From positions 62,001 through 126,000 of the forward strand of contig CAMPDV010001228.1 in the NCBI GenBank assembly GCA_946699065.1: 64,000 bases of DNA. The letters run 5' to 3'. Each line of letters starts with the position of its first letter. Positions within the stretch are counted from its first letter, which is position 1. This stretch comes from Loxodes magnus (lineage: Eukaryota > Ciliophora > Karyorelictea > Loxodida > Loxodidae). Positions 1-11,300 of the stretch are shown here, one piece after another. The notes under the pieces are model-generated. The model ran no database searches, was not told where the DNA came from, and saw only the letters and a list, made by a program, of their open reading frames with translations. The translations under genes were made by a program, and so were the position numbers.

Positions 1-215
1 TAAGGATGGTAATAAATTGATAATTATATTAAATGAGATAAGAAGTAAGGAGAAATTTATATTGCATCTAAAAAAAGATAGGAAAAATTAATTAAATATT
101 TTCTTAGATGAAACTAATTAAGGAAACTTAAGCAAAACTTTAAAAGGAATATAAAAACGATTAAAGTAGAGAAAATATGCACCATGGATATTAATAAACG
201 AAAAGAATATGCAGA
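1..215 (+). pseudogene. LINE ORF2 fragment, linker between endonuclease and RT
   Basis: This stretch is a diverged copy of 61005-61190, sharing blocks such as AATTGATAATTATATTAAA and GAGAAAATATGCACCATGG. There it follows an AP-endonuclease domain, so this is the region between endonuclease and reverse transcriptase of a non-LTR retrotransposon. Unlike the second copy it continues a little past the CACCATGG block, but no RT motif is visible before similarity is lost. Frames are broken. It enters from the left edge of the window, so the rest of the element may lie outside. Confidence 0.6.
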
Positions 216-934
216 ATTTTAAGGAAAGTAGAGAGGAAAGTTTACCTGCTATATAAAAGCATTAAATCTCTTATAATCTCAAGTAGAATGTTACTATAAA
301 GAAAGATAGAGATTAGGATTTAAAGGCTGAGTTCTAAGACTATTTCCATTCCTTGTCTCCTCTTATCTGTTTTTTATTTTAAATTACTAAAAGCTCTCAA
401 ATATCTTTCTTACTACTCCATCTCAATTAAGAAAATACAATAGTTAAATATCTCTTCTAACTTATCCTCTTGATATATGGAGTATACATTATAAAATGAA
501 GCATTAATTCTAGGTTAGAAAGTACTTGGTAATAAATTTGATAGGTTAGTCTAATTGGATATTTGTAATGTTGAGGTTATTAAATACTTAGCTTCTAAAA
601 TCTGTAAGATATAGTTAAAGCATTTAAGGATTTATTATAATTCTAAGCATATGGTACTATTTTTAAATAATGTTGCTCTTCTCTTTATCAGTTTCTATGT
701 ACATGTTTGCAAACTAAGTTTGTATAAGTAAATAACAAATTAGAGGGAAATTTCTTGCATTAATGGTATAATTTTAAAAGTAACTATTAATTATATCTTA
801 ACTAATAAATAGCCTATTATAGTTAATTAAGCTACTTTTATTTCCTTCAGTTTAAATAGTAGTTATCTATGTGAATAATATTAAACTTATTTTTACTAGA
901 TTCAAATAAAATCTCAATCTGCTAAGTCTTAATT
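216..934. other. AT-rich stretch, no gene recognised
   Basis: AT-rich DNA between the LINE fragment and the next possible frame. I see no motif, tRNA or repeat shared with the rest of the window. Confidence 0.4.
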
Positions 935-1130
935 ATGTCAACAACTGTTTCATCAAGAGCTCAAAGGCCTAACAAGATAGAATGCCAATCAATTGTAAGA
1001 GATGTTTGAAAGATATTTATAAGCTTTAATAAAAGTTAAAATGTAGAAACCATAGCATCATTACACTAAAGCCTAATAATTGCAAAGCGTTCCTTCATAA
1101 AATAACCAGAGAATATTAAAAACTATTTAG
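935..1130 (+). CDS. possible short coding segment, unknown
   Basis: Reading TAR as Gln and TGA as Trp gives an ATG-started frame beginning MSTTVSSRAQRPNKIECQS. Composition is more protein-like than the surroundings, but there is no recognised domain, no clear end and no conserved neighbour. With no obligatory stop codons an open frame is weak evidence, so this may be chance. Confidence 0.2.
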
Positions 1131-1289
1131 TATAAGTAAAGATAATTATCAGTCTCTAACTTTATATTGCATTTAGGATAAGGGATATGTGAAGTATCTC
1201 AATAAGATTATCATTAAAATCATTAAAGTGATAGATAAAAAGAGATAATTCCTATTATGTAAGTGCAGAACTATTAAATTAATTTCAAC

Positions 1290-1447
1290 TAAAAGAGTTT
1301 TTGGACATCAAACTCTTTCCGATTGTACGACCCGACACTCTCTTTTTATGGAATAACGGGGATATCCTGTTGTGCTCCAGGCACAGCTGCTAGGGATTTC
1401 CATCGCTATGAGCAGCCAGGTTTCAAGCTTCTACCAAGAGCGGATAC
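1290..1447 (-). repeat. dispersed repeat family B, partial copy
   Basis: Reverse complement of the 3' half of the family B repeat seen complete at 34019-34299 and 47316-47605. Shared features include the segment CATCGCTATGAGCAGCCAGG and the GGGATAATGGGGATATCC-type segment. Similarity stops at about 1447, directly before the LSU rRNA-like sequence, so either the repeat is truncated or the rRNA piece was joined here. Confidence 0.75.
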
Positions 1448-1470
1448 AGAAATTTTCTAGCCATATAAAT

Positions 1471-2220
1471 GGATGGGAGAAACCGCCAGGTAAGGAGTTT
1501 GACTGGAGCGGCACATCTGTTAAAAGATAACACATGTGTCCTACAGCCAGCTCAGAGCGGACAGAAACCGCTCACAGACCAAAAGGAGAAAAGTTGACTT
1601 CATTCAACCTCTCATTGTCAGGATGAACTGGGAAATCATGGCATATCGATCCTTTATATTTTATGAGTTTTAAGCCAGAGGTGTCAGAAAAATTACCACA
1701 GGGATAACTGGCTTATGGTAGCCAAGCGTTCATAGCGACGTTGCCTTTTGATTCATCGATATCGGTTCTTCCTATCATTGTGAAGCTGAATTCACCAAGT
1801 GTTCTATTGCTCATCCGTCAAAAGAGAACGTAAGCTGGGTTTAGACCGTAGTGAACCAGTTTAATTTTACTGTATTGATCACTGCATCGCCATAATAATC
1901 CAACTCAGTACTAGAGGAACCGTTGGTCCAGATCACTGGTATCGCCATTGGTTGAACAGCCTTTTGGTTACGCTACCATCACCATAGATTATGACTGAAC
2001 GTTTCTAAGTCAGAATCTAATCTGGGAGCGATATCTTCTATCTACTTATGAAAGCAATATTTTTTATAACCCCAGGCTCTCCTCATTTCTGCTAACATAA
2101 TAAGGACGACTAATCACATACAAGCAGAAAGGATAGATCCTTTGTAGACCAATAAATATTGGCTTGGGGTTGTACGAATGAGAGTAAGCTTACCTTATGA
2201 TCTGCTAAGACTTTTCCATG
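1471..2220 (+). rRNA. 3' fragment of large-subunit (28S-type) rRNA
   Basis: The sequence follows the last 700 or so bases of eukaryotic nuclear LSU rRNA in order: GGAGTTTGACTGGAGCGGCA with CATCTGTTAAA, then the sarcin-ricin region, the TTACCACAGGGATAACTGGC block, GCGTTCATAGCGACGTTG, the CCTATCATTGTGAAGC block, GCTGGGTTTAGACCGT, TCAGTACTAGAGGAACCG, and GATTATGACTGAACG near the 3' end. No 5' LSU, 5.8S or SSU sequence is present. Several universally conserved positions are altered (for example CTACAG for CTAAGG before CAGCTCA, and AGTACTAGAGG for AGTACGAGAGG). It is therefore most likely a degenerate dispersed fragment, not a working rDNA unit. Confidence 0.85.
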
Positions 2221-2884
2221 ATCACCCTATCTATCTCTCTACAGGGCTCTTACTCTCCTTATTTGCTTTACTTACTTTTAGTAAGATACTTTAGTTATTT
2301 TAGTTACTCTAGCACCTTTAGTTAATATACTTGTATCAGCTGGTTCTGCTGGGGAATAAATACGTTATAAGAAAATGATAGGTAAAAATTAGGAATTGGA
2401 TTGTTTGATCTAGAAATGTATAAAATAATAATATGCATAAAAGTGATAGACTAAAATTAAAAGCTATGATTGAATAAACTAGAGACAGGTAGGATTGTAT
2501 ATTGAAAATAAGATATTAAACTAAGGATAATATTTGAATATTTGATTAGTATTAACAACTTAAATTATTGCTTTTTATATTTAAATAAAAAAATATTTAT
2601 ATACAATAATTTATTAAATAAAATATAGCTTTACAATTATAAATTTATTCTACATTTTCTTATTATTAATACTTTTAATGTATATAGTAAACATCCATAT
2701 ACTTGCTAAAATAGCTTAAATACAAATTTATATTCATTTTTATTATTTTACAACTGGGAAATTTAATTATCATCATTTTGCAAATATTAACCTTGCTTTT
2801 ATAAAAATGGCTGTATTTAATGAAAAGGAAATTTAAATAAATATTTTTAAAATAAATCCTTTATAATAATCATATTTCTTACTC
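2221..2884. other. AT-rich spacer
   Basis: Follows the LSU fragment. Low-complexity AT-rich sequence with no recognised motif, tRNA or repeat. Confidence 0.4.
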
Positions 2885-3397
2885 GTTCCTACCTTAATAT
2901 TTGTTCCTTTGTTGCTCTATCTATCTAGGCTTCATATTTTAAGGATTGATTGAACAAATTAGAATTTCTTTACTTCTTCTTATATATGTTTCCGAACGAT
3001 ATTGAATAAATGGAGATCATCATATTTCATTACTTATCTTTCAGTTTTTTTCTCTTTCCTTCAGTCTTCTCAATAGAGTCCTATCTTATTGCAAATTCTA
3101 CATTCTTAATCTTTTTATGGTTCAAATTTTTTTAGGTTTTGATTGTTGACTATTTAATTTCTATTAATATAGCATCGCTTGGAATAGTCTAACTTATTAT
3201 GCTTTTCTATTAGATTCTTTAGATTTTTTTTCTTAATTTTCTAAATGGATAATTTAATTTTCGTATAGGCAAAATTCTCGTTATTAAATTTGTAGAAAAT
3301 CTGTTTATCTCCTGTTTTCGCTTATCTATCCATTATGTGGATTTCATTATCGTCCTCGTGCTGTATGAGATCCTTTTTTATTGTGTTTACTTTTCAT
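2885..3397 (-). pseudogene. retroelement ORF1 (gag-like) remnant
   Basis: With the reassigned code the minus strand from the ATG at 3397 reads MKSKHNKKGSHTARGRQW and goes into a Gln-rich coiled-coil segment. After a frame change come a degenerate zinc knuckle near 3090-3104 (CRICNKIGLYWEDW, where the His and last Cys of CX2CX4HX4C are lost) and a basic tail. The order coiled coil, CCHC knuckle, basic tail is shared with the better copies at 14135-14830 and 44318-45144. The frame change and lost ligands suggest decay. The 5' flank (3490-3715) is strikingly G/T-rich on the plus strand. Confidence 0.5.
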
Positions 3398-3399
3398 GG

Positions 3400-4243
3400 T
3401 CCCAGCAAGAGCATATATTTATTTTTCCAGATCCTAAATTTAGTCGATAAGGGCTAAAATGTTTTAGCGATTTCTCTAAGGATTTGGGTGTTGTTTAAGT
3501 TTGGTGTAAAAATGTTTAATTTAGGTAATGAATTAAGGAATTGAGTGTAGATTTGTGTATGTTAATTTTGGATGGTTATGTGTTTGTAGGTTTGTGTGTA
3601 CTATTGTTAGTTTTTGAATATGAGATGAGTAATTTTGGTAATTGAATGTAGTTTTGAATTTGAGATAGTTATGTTAAAATAGTATTGTTTAAGGTATTTA
3701 TAAAGTATTAAAGGTATAATCTTAAATGCAATATATTGATTATTAATTAATAAATAAAGATTTAACTAAATTTAATAGAAAAACGTACTATAGGAAACTT
3801 ATAGCTATTAAATTACTATTTTGCAAATTTAAAAAACTGTCAATCAGCAAAAATGATGAAAATATTAAAATTATAATTTCATCAATTTGAAAGACTATTT
3901 ATTTAATAAATTACAAAATGATCAGATTAATAGTCTGCTAATCTTAAAAAATATGATGGAAACATAAAAAATGCAGTAATAAAAGTTTAGTAAGATAAAA
4001 GTAAAATAATTTAAGGTATTATAAGGTAATTAAGAACTTAAAATTATTTAGACAAATTTAGAATATTTGTTTCTAAATACATTCAATATCACCATTATTT
4101 TTCACTAGAAAATTACATAGAAATAGGTAAAAATGGAATAAAAATTATAAAATTAAAATAAAAAATATAAAGAAAAAATTAATTAATATGATTATTTTAA
4201 TAACTAATAATGCTTATAGATTCCCTATATTTTAGTTACCAAT
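3400..4243. other. G/T-rich then AT-rich spacer
   Basis: 3490-3715 is C-poor and G/T-rich on the plus strand; the rest is plain AT-rich. No gene recognised. It separates the ORF1 remnant from the 3' end of the unknown gene at 4244-5206, both on the minus strand. Confidence 0.35.
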
Positions 4244-5206
4244 TCAATTTTACACTATAAAAACAATAAAATAACACTAATCAATTTCATTAACAACAAA
4301 AAGGAGTTATATATCTAATTAATTAAGCAATTCATTTAATGCAGCTATATCATTCTCTTCATTTTTAAAATCAGCAACTTAATACAAATTATTTAAATCA
4401 AACTAAATCCAATTATTTATATCTAGTTCGGAACTAACTAACTAAATCAAATCTATTTCAAGGCAAAAGTCATCATAGTTTTCAAATCTATTTGTTTTGC
4501 ATATTCTTATTAACTACCTTTATAAATTAAATAGTAGAGCTAAATATTTATATGCAGACTCAGATTACAGTGTTGAACGATAAGGATGCAAGAACGAACC
4601 AATAAATAATAACAAACTAGCTAATAGTTTATCATTATTTAATCTTTAAGGCTTATAATCTAACAATACTTATTGTATATCTATTTCATTAATTTTTCAA
4701 ACGAACTTTAATAAACCTCAGATTATATCACAGTACTGTTATTACCCTTATAACAATAAAGAATTACATCTCTAATCAAATTTGACTATTATATCTCGAA
4801 TGCTAATCTTATACTTTCTCTTCAATTTTAGAACTGAGATTACATAATTTTCTCCTTTTTATTTTTACTCTAATACTATTATTACAAGCTAATAGATTAT
4901 AGGCTCTTAATAATTAATAACCTTAACTCATAAATAAATACTTAAAGATTGATTTTAGTTATACTTAAGTATGGCTCTAAATAGTTTTTAATACCTTCTT
5001 TTGATTATAGAAGCTGCTTTTCTTATTTAAAATTCCTTTTATACTGCTAATAGCTTTTCTCTTATTTCTTTATTACTAAATAGCTCTTAAAATATTAAAT
5101 ATTCAACCTTACGAATTTTTATTTCTTAGTAACTTTTAAATGCTTTTACCAAAAACAAAGTTTTAAGAATAGATTCAAAAATTTCTATATGTATTATTTA
5201 TTTCAT
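4244..5206 (-). CDS. unknown protein, intact 320-codon frame
   Basis: Translated with TAR as Gln and TGA as Trp, the minus strand is one uninterrupted frame from the ATG at 5206 to TGA at 4244-4246 (963 nt). It starts MKQIIHIEIFESILKTLFL. A basic segment, KEFQIRKAASIIKRRYQKLF near residue 80, looks like an IQ-type helix. The C-terminal third is acidic (for example ENYDDFCLEIDLIQLVSSEL). Asp plus Glu is roughly 10 percent, well above what random DNA of this composition gives. Three internal TGA codons (contexts LWV, IWG, VWK) must be Trp if the terminal TGA is the stop. I do not recognise the family. The 5' end lies just below the family A repeat at 5232. No intron is needed. Confidence 0.6.
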
Positions 5207-5231
5207 TTTAAATAGGAAGGAACAATCCGCC

Positions 5232-5450
5232 AACTGAGTTTATTTAAACTCTGGTACCAGGAAGTACCCCATGGGCGAAGAACAGAGCAAGAATCTTGAT
5301 AGGAGCCAAGAGAAGACAAGACTGAAGAGGTATCAAGTAGCATTAATGAAGAAAGATTCCAGATACTAAGGTCTCTTATGGAGTATTCAGATAATGGCCC
5401 TATAGAAGATAAGATTCGCAAATGAATGCTAGCACTATGGAAGACTTTAG
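5232..5450 (+). repeat. dispersed repeat family A, copy 1
   Basis: About 200 bp shared with 17915-18115 and 39775-39970, with blocks TACCAGGAAGTACCCCATGG, AAGAATCTTG, AGGAGCCAAGAG, CCTATAGAAGA and GAATGCTAGCAC. It is markedly richer in GC than its surroundings and contains self-complementary segments, which suggests a structured RNA or a SINE derived from one. I do not recognise the parent RNA. A hairpin element follows 25 bp downstream. Confidence 0.75.
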
Positions 5451-5474
5451 AAAATAATCTATTTTATTTTAAAA

Positions 5475-5718
5475 CCTTTTTTAAAGAGCTGAACATAATT
5501 GAGGTGCTGCTTCAAATCTTATCTATTTATTATTTATTTTAAAGATATTTATTTCTTCTAAATTTAAATAAAAACTAAAATTAGACTATAAATTTGTAAA
5601 TAGTAATTTGAAGCTTCTTAATAGAAGTAGTTAACATAGTAAAGCTTATAAATAATAAATAAATAAATAAATTGGATTATAGAACGAGTAGCACTCTCGT
5701 TGGTAAGCAGATCTTTAA
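5475..5718. repeat. pair of inverted hairpin elements
   Basis: Two copies of a roughly 45-bp hairpin-forming sequence face each other: a degenerate plus-strand copy at 5475-5520 (TTTTTTAAAGAGCTG) and a minus-strand copy at 5681-5718 with a perfect stem AACGAG/CTCGTT around AGTGCTA. Both are followed by TTATTTATTATTTATAA-type sequence toward the centre. Related hairpins are at 18148-18182 (after family A) and 51225-51262 (before a retroelement ORF1). The minus copy abuts exactly the point where the WD40 gene at 5732 is cut off. Confidence 0.6.
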
Positions 5719-5731
5719 ATTAATTTTATTT

Positions 5732-6154
5732 AACAAGCTGACCAGTCTAGAAATCCCAAATATTTATAGTTTCATCGTAAGATCCCGATATAATATATCT
5801 AGAGTCATAGGAGATTACTATCGATCTAACTATATCAGTATGTCCTGTTATAGTTCTTATGAGAGAACCAGTCTATGAATTTCAGATCTTTATGGTTGAA
5901 TCTCCAGATCCTGATACTATATAGCTAGAATCAGGGGAGATTACTACCTAGTAAACTTATGAAGTATGTCCCGTTAAAGTTCTTTGGAGAGCACCTGTCT
6001 GGAAATTCCAGATCTTTATCGAATATTCAGGAGTTCCTGAACCTGATACAATTCAATTCAGGTCACTTGATATGGATACCGATCAAACACGTTAAGTGTG
6101 ACCAGTAAGGATTTAGTCTATAAAATATTAAAGAAATACCTTTACTTTAGTCAT
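5732..6154 (-). pseudogene. WD40-repeat protein, truncated copy A
   Basis: The minus-strand frame is intact for 141 codons from the ATG at 6154. It encodes three WD40 units with LTGH, SPDSSYIVSGSGDSTIKIW and ISGSYDETINIW motifs. The blade-ending Trp is TGA in one unit and TGG in others, and several Gln are TAA or TAG. The gene stops mid-blade (DFQTGQLV) where a hairpin element begins, so it is truncated relative to copy B at 49315-50233. WD40 propellers are protein-interaction scaffolds and give no pathway. The copy has fewer blades than B but no frameshift, so it may be the younger or better preserved member. Confidence 0.75.
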
Positions 6155-7390
6155 AAATAATCTTTTTTATAAGTTTTTAATAACATAAGTTGGGCAGAAT
6201 TTCATACTTAAAATGAAGTAGAGATATTTTCCCTAAAATGTGGTTTCTCCCTCTTAAGAGTTTTCTTAAAAAAATACTTTTAGTAAATTTTTTTTCTTTT
6301 TTCTCCATTTTAATTTTTATAACTTACTTTAATAAATATTTAAATAAAATAACTCAATAAATTTTACTTACTTAATTTCAATACAATTAAACAATTAAAT
6401 TATTTATTAAGCATACTTATAAATATCTTATTTCTTAAACATTGATTTTTCTATTTTTGTCTTAAAACAAGACAAGATATTAAACTAATAGTACATGCTT
6501 TTACAATTTTAATTATTATATATCTTTTTACTTTTAAATGAAAGGATAAATTATTATATCAAAAGTTTTATAATGAAGAATTATAATAACTTTAATATCC
6601 ATCCATTAATTACAACTTATTCGTGCTTTAAATAAAAGACTCTTAATAAGAAAACTTTATTTCGTTGTAGACCCTTTTAAATGATAAATAAAATATTACA
6701 ATTCTTTTAAAAACTATTGCTATTAATTATTGCTTTTCTCTAACATTTAATCAAAAAAATTATTTATTTAAGCTTTTTAATAATTAAAAAAATGAAATAA
6801 AATAAGTTTCCTATTAACTAGCTTAAAAAGATATTAAAAAAAATAATTATTTAAAATAAAGCATTTTTAGAATTTAAAAGGTAGATCCTTTTAATTGGTC
6901 ACTTTCTTACTACTATTTCATTCAAACTTTTTATTTATAAAGGTCTCTCTTATAATAATAATCTAATATAATTTATTTTAATGCTGATTCTAAGTAAAAT
7001 AGGTTATATAAATGTAATAAATAGATTTAGATAACTTTCTCTTTTTATAGCAAACTAATATTATATTTATTATTTATGTTATTTTTGTAATTATCATTTC
7101 AATCTAATAATACCTAAATTATTCTAGATTATTTAAAGATAAAAACTTAATTCTATTATTCTATACTTATCAAAAAAACATAGTTACCACTATTAATATT
7201 CTCTTTCTTAAAATAAGTTGTTTGCTATTAAGAAAATTCTAAGTTTTTAAGAAAGAAAGCATATTTTTACTATCTTCTATTATTATTTTCTAAATTAATA
7301 GAAGAGTAAATTTAAAATAATATTTTTCTTTGTAATAAGCATGAGATAATATAAGTATTAGATTAGTTAATATAAGCTATTTAAAACTAA
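5732..7390 (-). repeat. segmental duplication, inverted relative to 47851-49861
   Basis: The whole segment, WD40 5' part plus about 1.2 kb of AT-rich upstream DNA, is repeated on the opposite strand at 47851-49861. Landmarks match in order on both: CTTATTACAAA near the far end, TGCTTTCTTTCTTAA, AATAATTTATCCTTTTA, GAAATTCTGCCCAACTTATG and the WD40 start. The copy here lacks two WD40 units found in the other. Between about 6250 and 7390 I see no other gene. Confidence 0.85.
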
Positions 7391-7439
7391 TCTAATAGAT
7401 TATTATTTACTCTTGATAAATTTTATTAGTATACTATTA

Positions 7440-8015
7440 TTCTATATCTTATTGTTCCTAATCAACAATTCTCTATGTTTTGCTTCATAGCCCATCATAA
7501 TTTGTAAATTCTGCAATACTGGAGTATAAGACGAAAATCCCATCATAAGTACATGAGAATAATATATGGAAGAAAGAGAAAGATGCAAATTTTAATTGTA
7601 CAACATTTACCTCAATAACAGATTAGAACTAATAAATCTACCAAACTTTGAACTAATACACATATATGAGGCAGCTACAAATTTGATTACTGAATACGTA
7701 ATCAATAAGAAAAACTGAAGTAATAAATAGACTTTATAGTAAAAGATTACATTAAAGAAATATTAAAAAAAGGAAGAAAAGATACATCGAAAGAATTTTA
7801 TCATAATAAAAAGTAATCGGCAAATATTTTTTTTGGGATCTAATGAACATACATGATTATATAATGAATTAACTAAAAAAGGAAATAGAAACTAAGCAAG
7901 GAAGAGCAAGAGTAATTTTAGAGAAAGTTGAATATAATCTAAGATAAGTGAAAAAAAGATTAACGGATAGTGAAAATGAATTAAGAACTAAAATTTAGAG
8001 TAAAATGTTTTTTTA
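7440..8015 (+). CDS. coding-like stretch, unknown
   Basis: The plus strand gives a frame containing CKFCNTG near 7500 (a possible zinc-binding CX2C), then MEERERCKFQLYNIYLNNRL from an ATG at 7566. A shift of one base near 7920 leads to LRQVKKRLTDSENELRTKI, a charged helix. Charged-residue content is clearly above the local background. The family is not recognised. It could be part of a retroelement protein, as many coding remnants in this window are, or a decayed cellular gene. Confidence 0.35.
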
Positions 8016-8429
8016 ATTAATTCATTATATTATGCTTAATTAAAAGCCAAGCATAAGCTAAAATTATATCTTATTTTAACCACTTATCTTTATTTAAATT
8101 GTATTAGATTGCATTATCTCATTTATATTACTCAGATACTCACATTAATTACCATTATAAAATCAATCAACTAAAATTAAGTTTCTAATTATTTAAATCA
8201 ATTTATTTAAAACTAAAATTAAGTCTCTAACAACTAAAAACGAGCTACCTTATATAATAGCTATGGATTAAACCTTTAAAAATTACTTATTTATACTAAA
8301 TTTACTATCTCTCTTAATATTAAGCCTTTAGCTTTAACTCACTTTACATCTCTTTAACTAAGACTAACAATTTATTCTATTAATAAGCTATTTTACTATA
8401 TAATTAAGGATCTCATTTTTAATCATTCT

Positions 8430-9120
8430 AGGTGTTGCTGTTTAACGATAAAATTAAAGCTAGTTAAACATTATTCAAGAAAAGGATAACAAGACTAATA
8501 TGATTAAAAGCTAATGAAAATCTATAATCTAAGAAAATTAGAACTTCATTAAATCAACCAAAATAAATTACACCTAGAAAATTTATAACTAAGTAAGTTA
8601 TATTTAAGTTAAAGCTGGAATTTTATATTGCAATTTTGATGAAAATTACCTTCAAAAGCTGAAAAATTGTAAAAATAGCTATTGCATAAAACAATTTTAG
8701 TAAAGATAAATAAAATAAAACAAAAGATAAAATGAGAGAAATAGCAATAATAAAAAGAAAATATTAAGAAAAAAACTAAGATGCCATAAAATTAAAAGAA
8801 GGCCTAAATCTATTGATAAAGTTATTTTGTGTAATTTTTCTGCTAGATATCAGCGCTAAAAGAAAAAGAAATATAATGAATGGTGAATATAAACATAACT
8901 ATGAAAAGAAAACTAGAAAAAAAGTTGAATAACCATAAATTCAAGCAATACTTGTTTAATGAGTAGAACTTACATTCGATATATCACTATAGAAATTCGA
9001 ACAAAAATTAAAAGAACAAGAAATAGATCTCTAATTGAGATTTATAAAGATGTTATTATAATTTTGAGTGCGTGTTTTGGCTTATTTAAGCCTTTAGAGT
9101 TTTTTCAAACCTAAATTTTA
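8430..9120 (+). CDS. coding-like stretch, unknown
   Basis: One plus-strand frame stays protein-like for about 230 codons, including KAGILYCNFDENYLQKLKN and the basic segment KRRPKSIDKVILCNFSARYQ. The latter recalls the nucleic-acid-binding part of some LINE ORF1 proteins, but the resemblance is too slight to name. No start or end could be fixed. 8016-8429 between this and the previous stretch shows nothing I recognise. Confidence 0.3.
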
Positions 9121-9889
9121 ATTTATTTTTTTGCCTTTAATTATTCTAGCAAAATTAATTGCATATTTTTTTATTTCTTAAGTGTTTCTCAATTATTTTG
9201 TACATTTTCATAGCTCTTCTATTTCTTGACTTTATAATTTTTGCATTAAAAAATTCCAACAGCTGAGAAATATAATATCTAAGAATAAATCTTAGGATAT
9301 TAATTTGAAGATCAATGAAGACTAATTTATATAAGCAGGTTATTATCTTTTAGTACCTATAGGTATTAGCTTATTTTCTTAAATTTCCTTAATAATTAAT
9401 ATTCCTCTGATTTATTATAAATTTTACTTTCTTTATTAAAAGTTTCTTCAATTGATGAACTAATTAGTCTTATTATCTTACTAATTAAGATTCTAATTAG
9501 CTTTATGCTTCTAATTTTTTCTAAATTTATAAAAACTTACTCTTTTATTATTTATGCATCTTGCAATATAGATTGTTTTTCATATTATTACACTTTTTAT
9601 ACAGTTCCGTCTTTTATAAATTTTACTTCTCATCTAATCTCCAATGAGATATATAGGAATGTTTAGCTGTATAGGTAAATATTCAGGCTAATTTTTTTTT
9701 ATAATTGTAGTCTTGGACTATCTATTTTCTGTTCACTTAAAAAGCTTAAATTACTTTATTAATTTTTAATAATTTAAGACTTCACTGTAATAAAAGGTTA
9801 TTAATTAACTCTTTTCTTGGCTCTATTTTAATAAAAAGACACTTATATTTTATTAATTTTTAAATTAAATTTATAAAAAAAAGAAGAAA

Positions 9890-11300
9890 AGCTAATCCTT
9901 AATTTATTGAAGCAAGTAAATCATTATCAACTTAATAAAACTTACTAAGCGATTGTATTAGCTGTAGAGACTAAATTTTATTATAGATTAGTTATAGAAT
10001 CAGCTAAACCTTCTATTTTGTGATAATATTCATAAGTAAGTAGTGAACAGTTAACTTACAAGATTGAGGAAGAGATTTAATTCTTAATAGAATAATATAA
10101 ACATTAGAAGTTACAAATGAAGACTAAGATGAGAACACTTTAATATCACTAATATGTATAATTATAACCTAATTTAAATAAAACTTAAAGGTGTAAATTT
10201 CAAGTTCCACTGAAAATTCTTAAATGGTATCATGCTGAGATGTCGATCCTTAAAAATACATAGATTTATTTGAAAGAAAAATTTTTAAACAGAAAAGAAT
10301 ATTCCAAATAAGATGTTTAAAAGCATTGAATTTAATTAAAGAGATTAGCTGAAAGTTGTATCGAAGTAAATTCTCAATTGGCTGGAACATCAAGAACTCC
10401 AAAAAGCAAAAATAACTAAAAGAGAATAGAAGAGGAAAAAGGAAGAACTTAGGAACACGTTATAGATATGAAATAATGATTTAAGCCTTCAAATAAACTT
10501 GATTTATCTAATACCTTTAACATTCATTGAATTATTTAGAATAAGAACATTAGTTTGCTTGGTTATCTTTTAATGATACTTAAATCCCAATCTTTTTGCT
10601 ATAAAGCATTAGAGCAAAATCATAATATCATCTTATTTAAAAATAAGGAATGGATTAAAATAATAATAATAAGACTCAATTTTAGATAAAGGGAATTAGT
10701 ATAATTTTAAGAAAAAGAAAAATAATAAAAGTAGAAGACTTCTTAGATAAAAGTATTTCTATTAATAAATATATTAATTGAATATCTTCAATTTAATATA
10801 AATCTTTATTAAATAAAAGAAAGCTTCCTATTTCATTTAAATTAAAGAAATAAAAGACTTAACTGGGAACAATAAATGTTTTAATACCTTCTAAGTAAAA
10901 TCTAAGAAATATAAAATAAACAAATAGGAAATATTAAAATCAGTTTGAATTCTGAATTTGAGAATTCAGAAAAATCTTCGTAAAACAAAAGAAATGTCTC
11001 ATTAAATAATTAAAAAAGTGGCAAAAATAACGAAGCAAGATAATTTTAGACCATATAATGAGCTACAGCCTTTAGTTCAATTAATGGGAAGTGAAAAAAT
11101 AGAATTTAGAGGAAGTTCTTTAATGATAGAATAAGAAAAAATTTAGGAAATAAGACTCAAATAAAAGCATCTAAAAATCAAAATCAACCTAGAAAGCCAA
11201 TTTTATTTCTTCTAATAAAATTTTGTTATCATATACTAATAGAAAGGAACTTAGGAATTTTTAACAATGATTTCACAAAATTATTAAAGATATCTTAAGC
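9890..11300 (+). CDS. coding-like region with frame changes, unknown
   Basis: Two separated frames look protein-like. At 9900-10490 the frame includes LQDWGRDLILNRIIQTLEVT and WDVDPQKYIDLFERKIFKQ, with TGA needed as Trp in both. At 10985-11290 another frame reads KEMSHQIIKKVAKITKQDNF and later GSEKIEFRGSSLMIEQEKIQ. Acidic content is 10-12 percent in both. No domain is recognised. The frame change between them has no obvious GT-AG intron, so I favour a decayed gene, though undetected short introns or assembly indels could also explain it. 9121-9889 and 11301-12276 show nothing definite. Confidence 0.35.

Noticed and set aside
1460..1500. 5S rRNA (GGATGGGAGA...CCGCC segment)
   Set aside because: The resemblance covers about 20 bases only, and the sequence continues as LSU rRNA, not 5S.
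8041..8430. Micro-exon array on the minus strand
   Set aside because: A few GT...AG pairs occur, but there is no regular three-base spacing or continuing frame.
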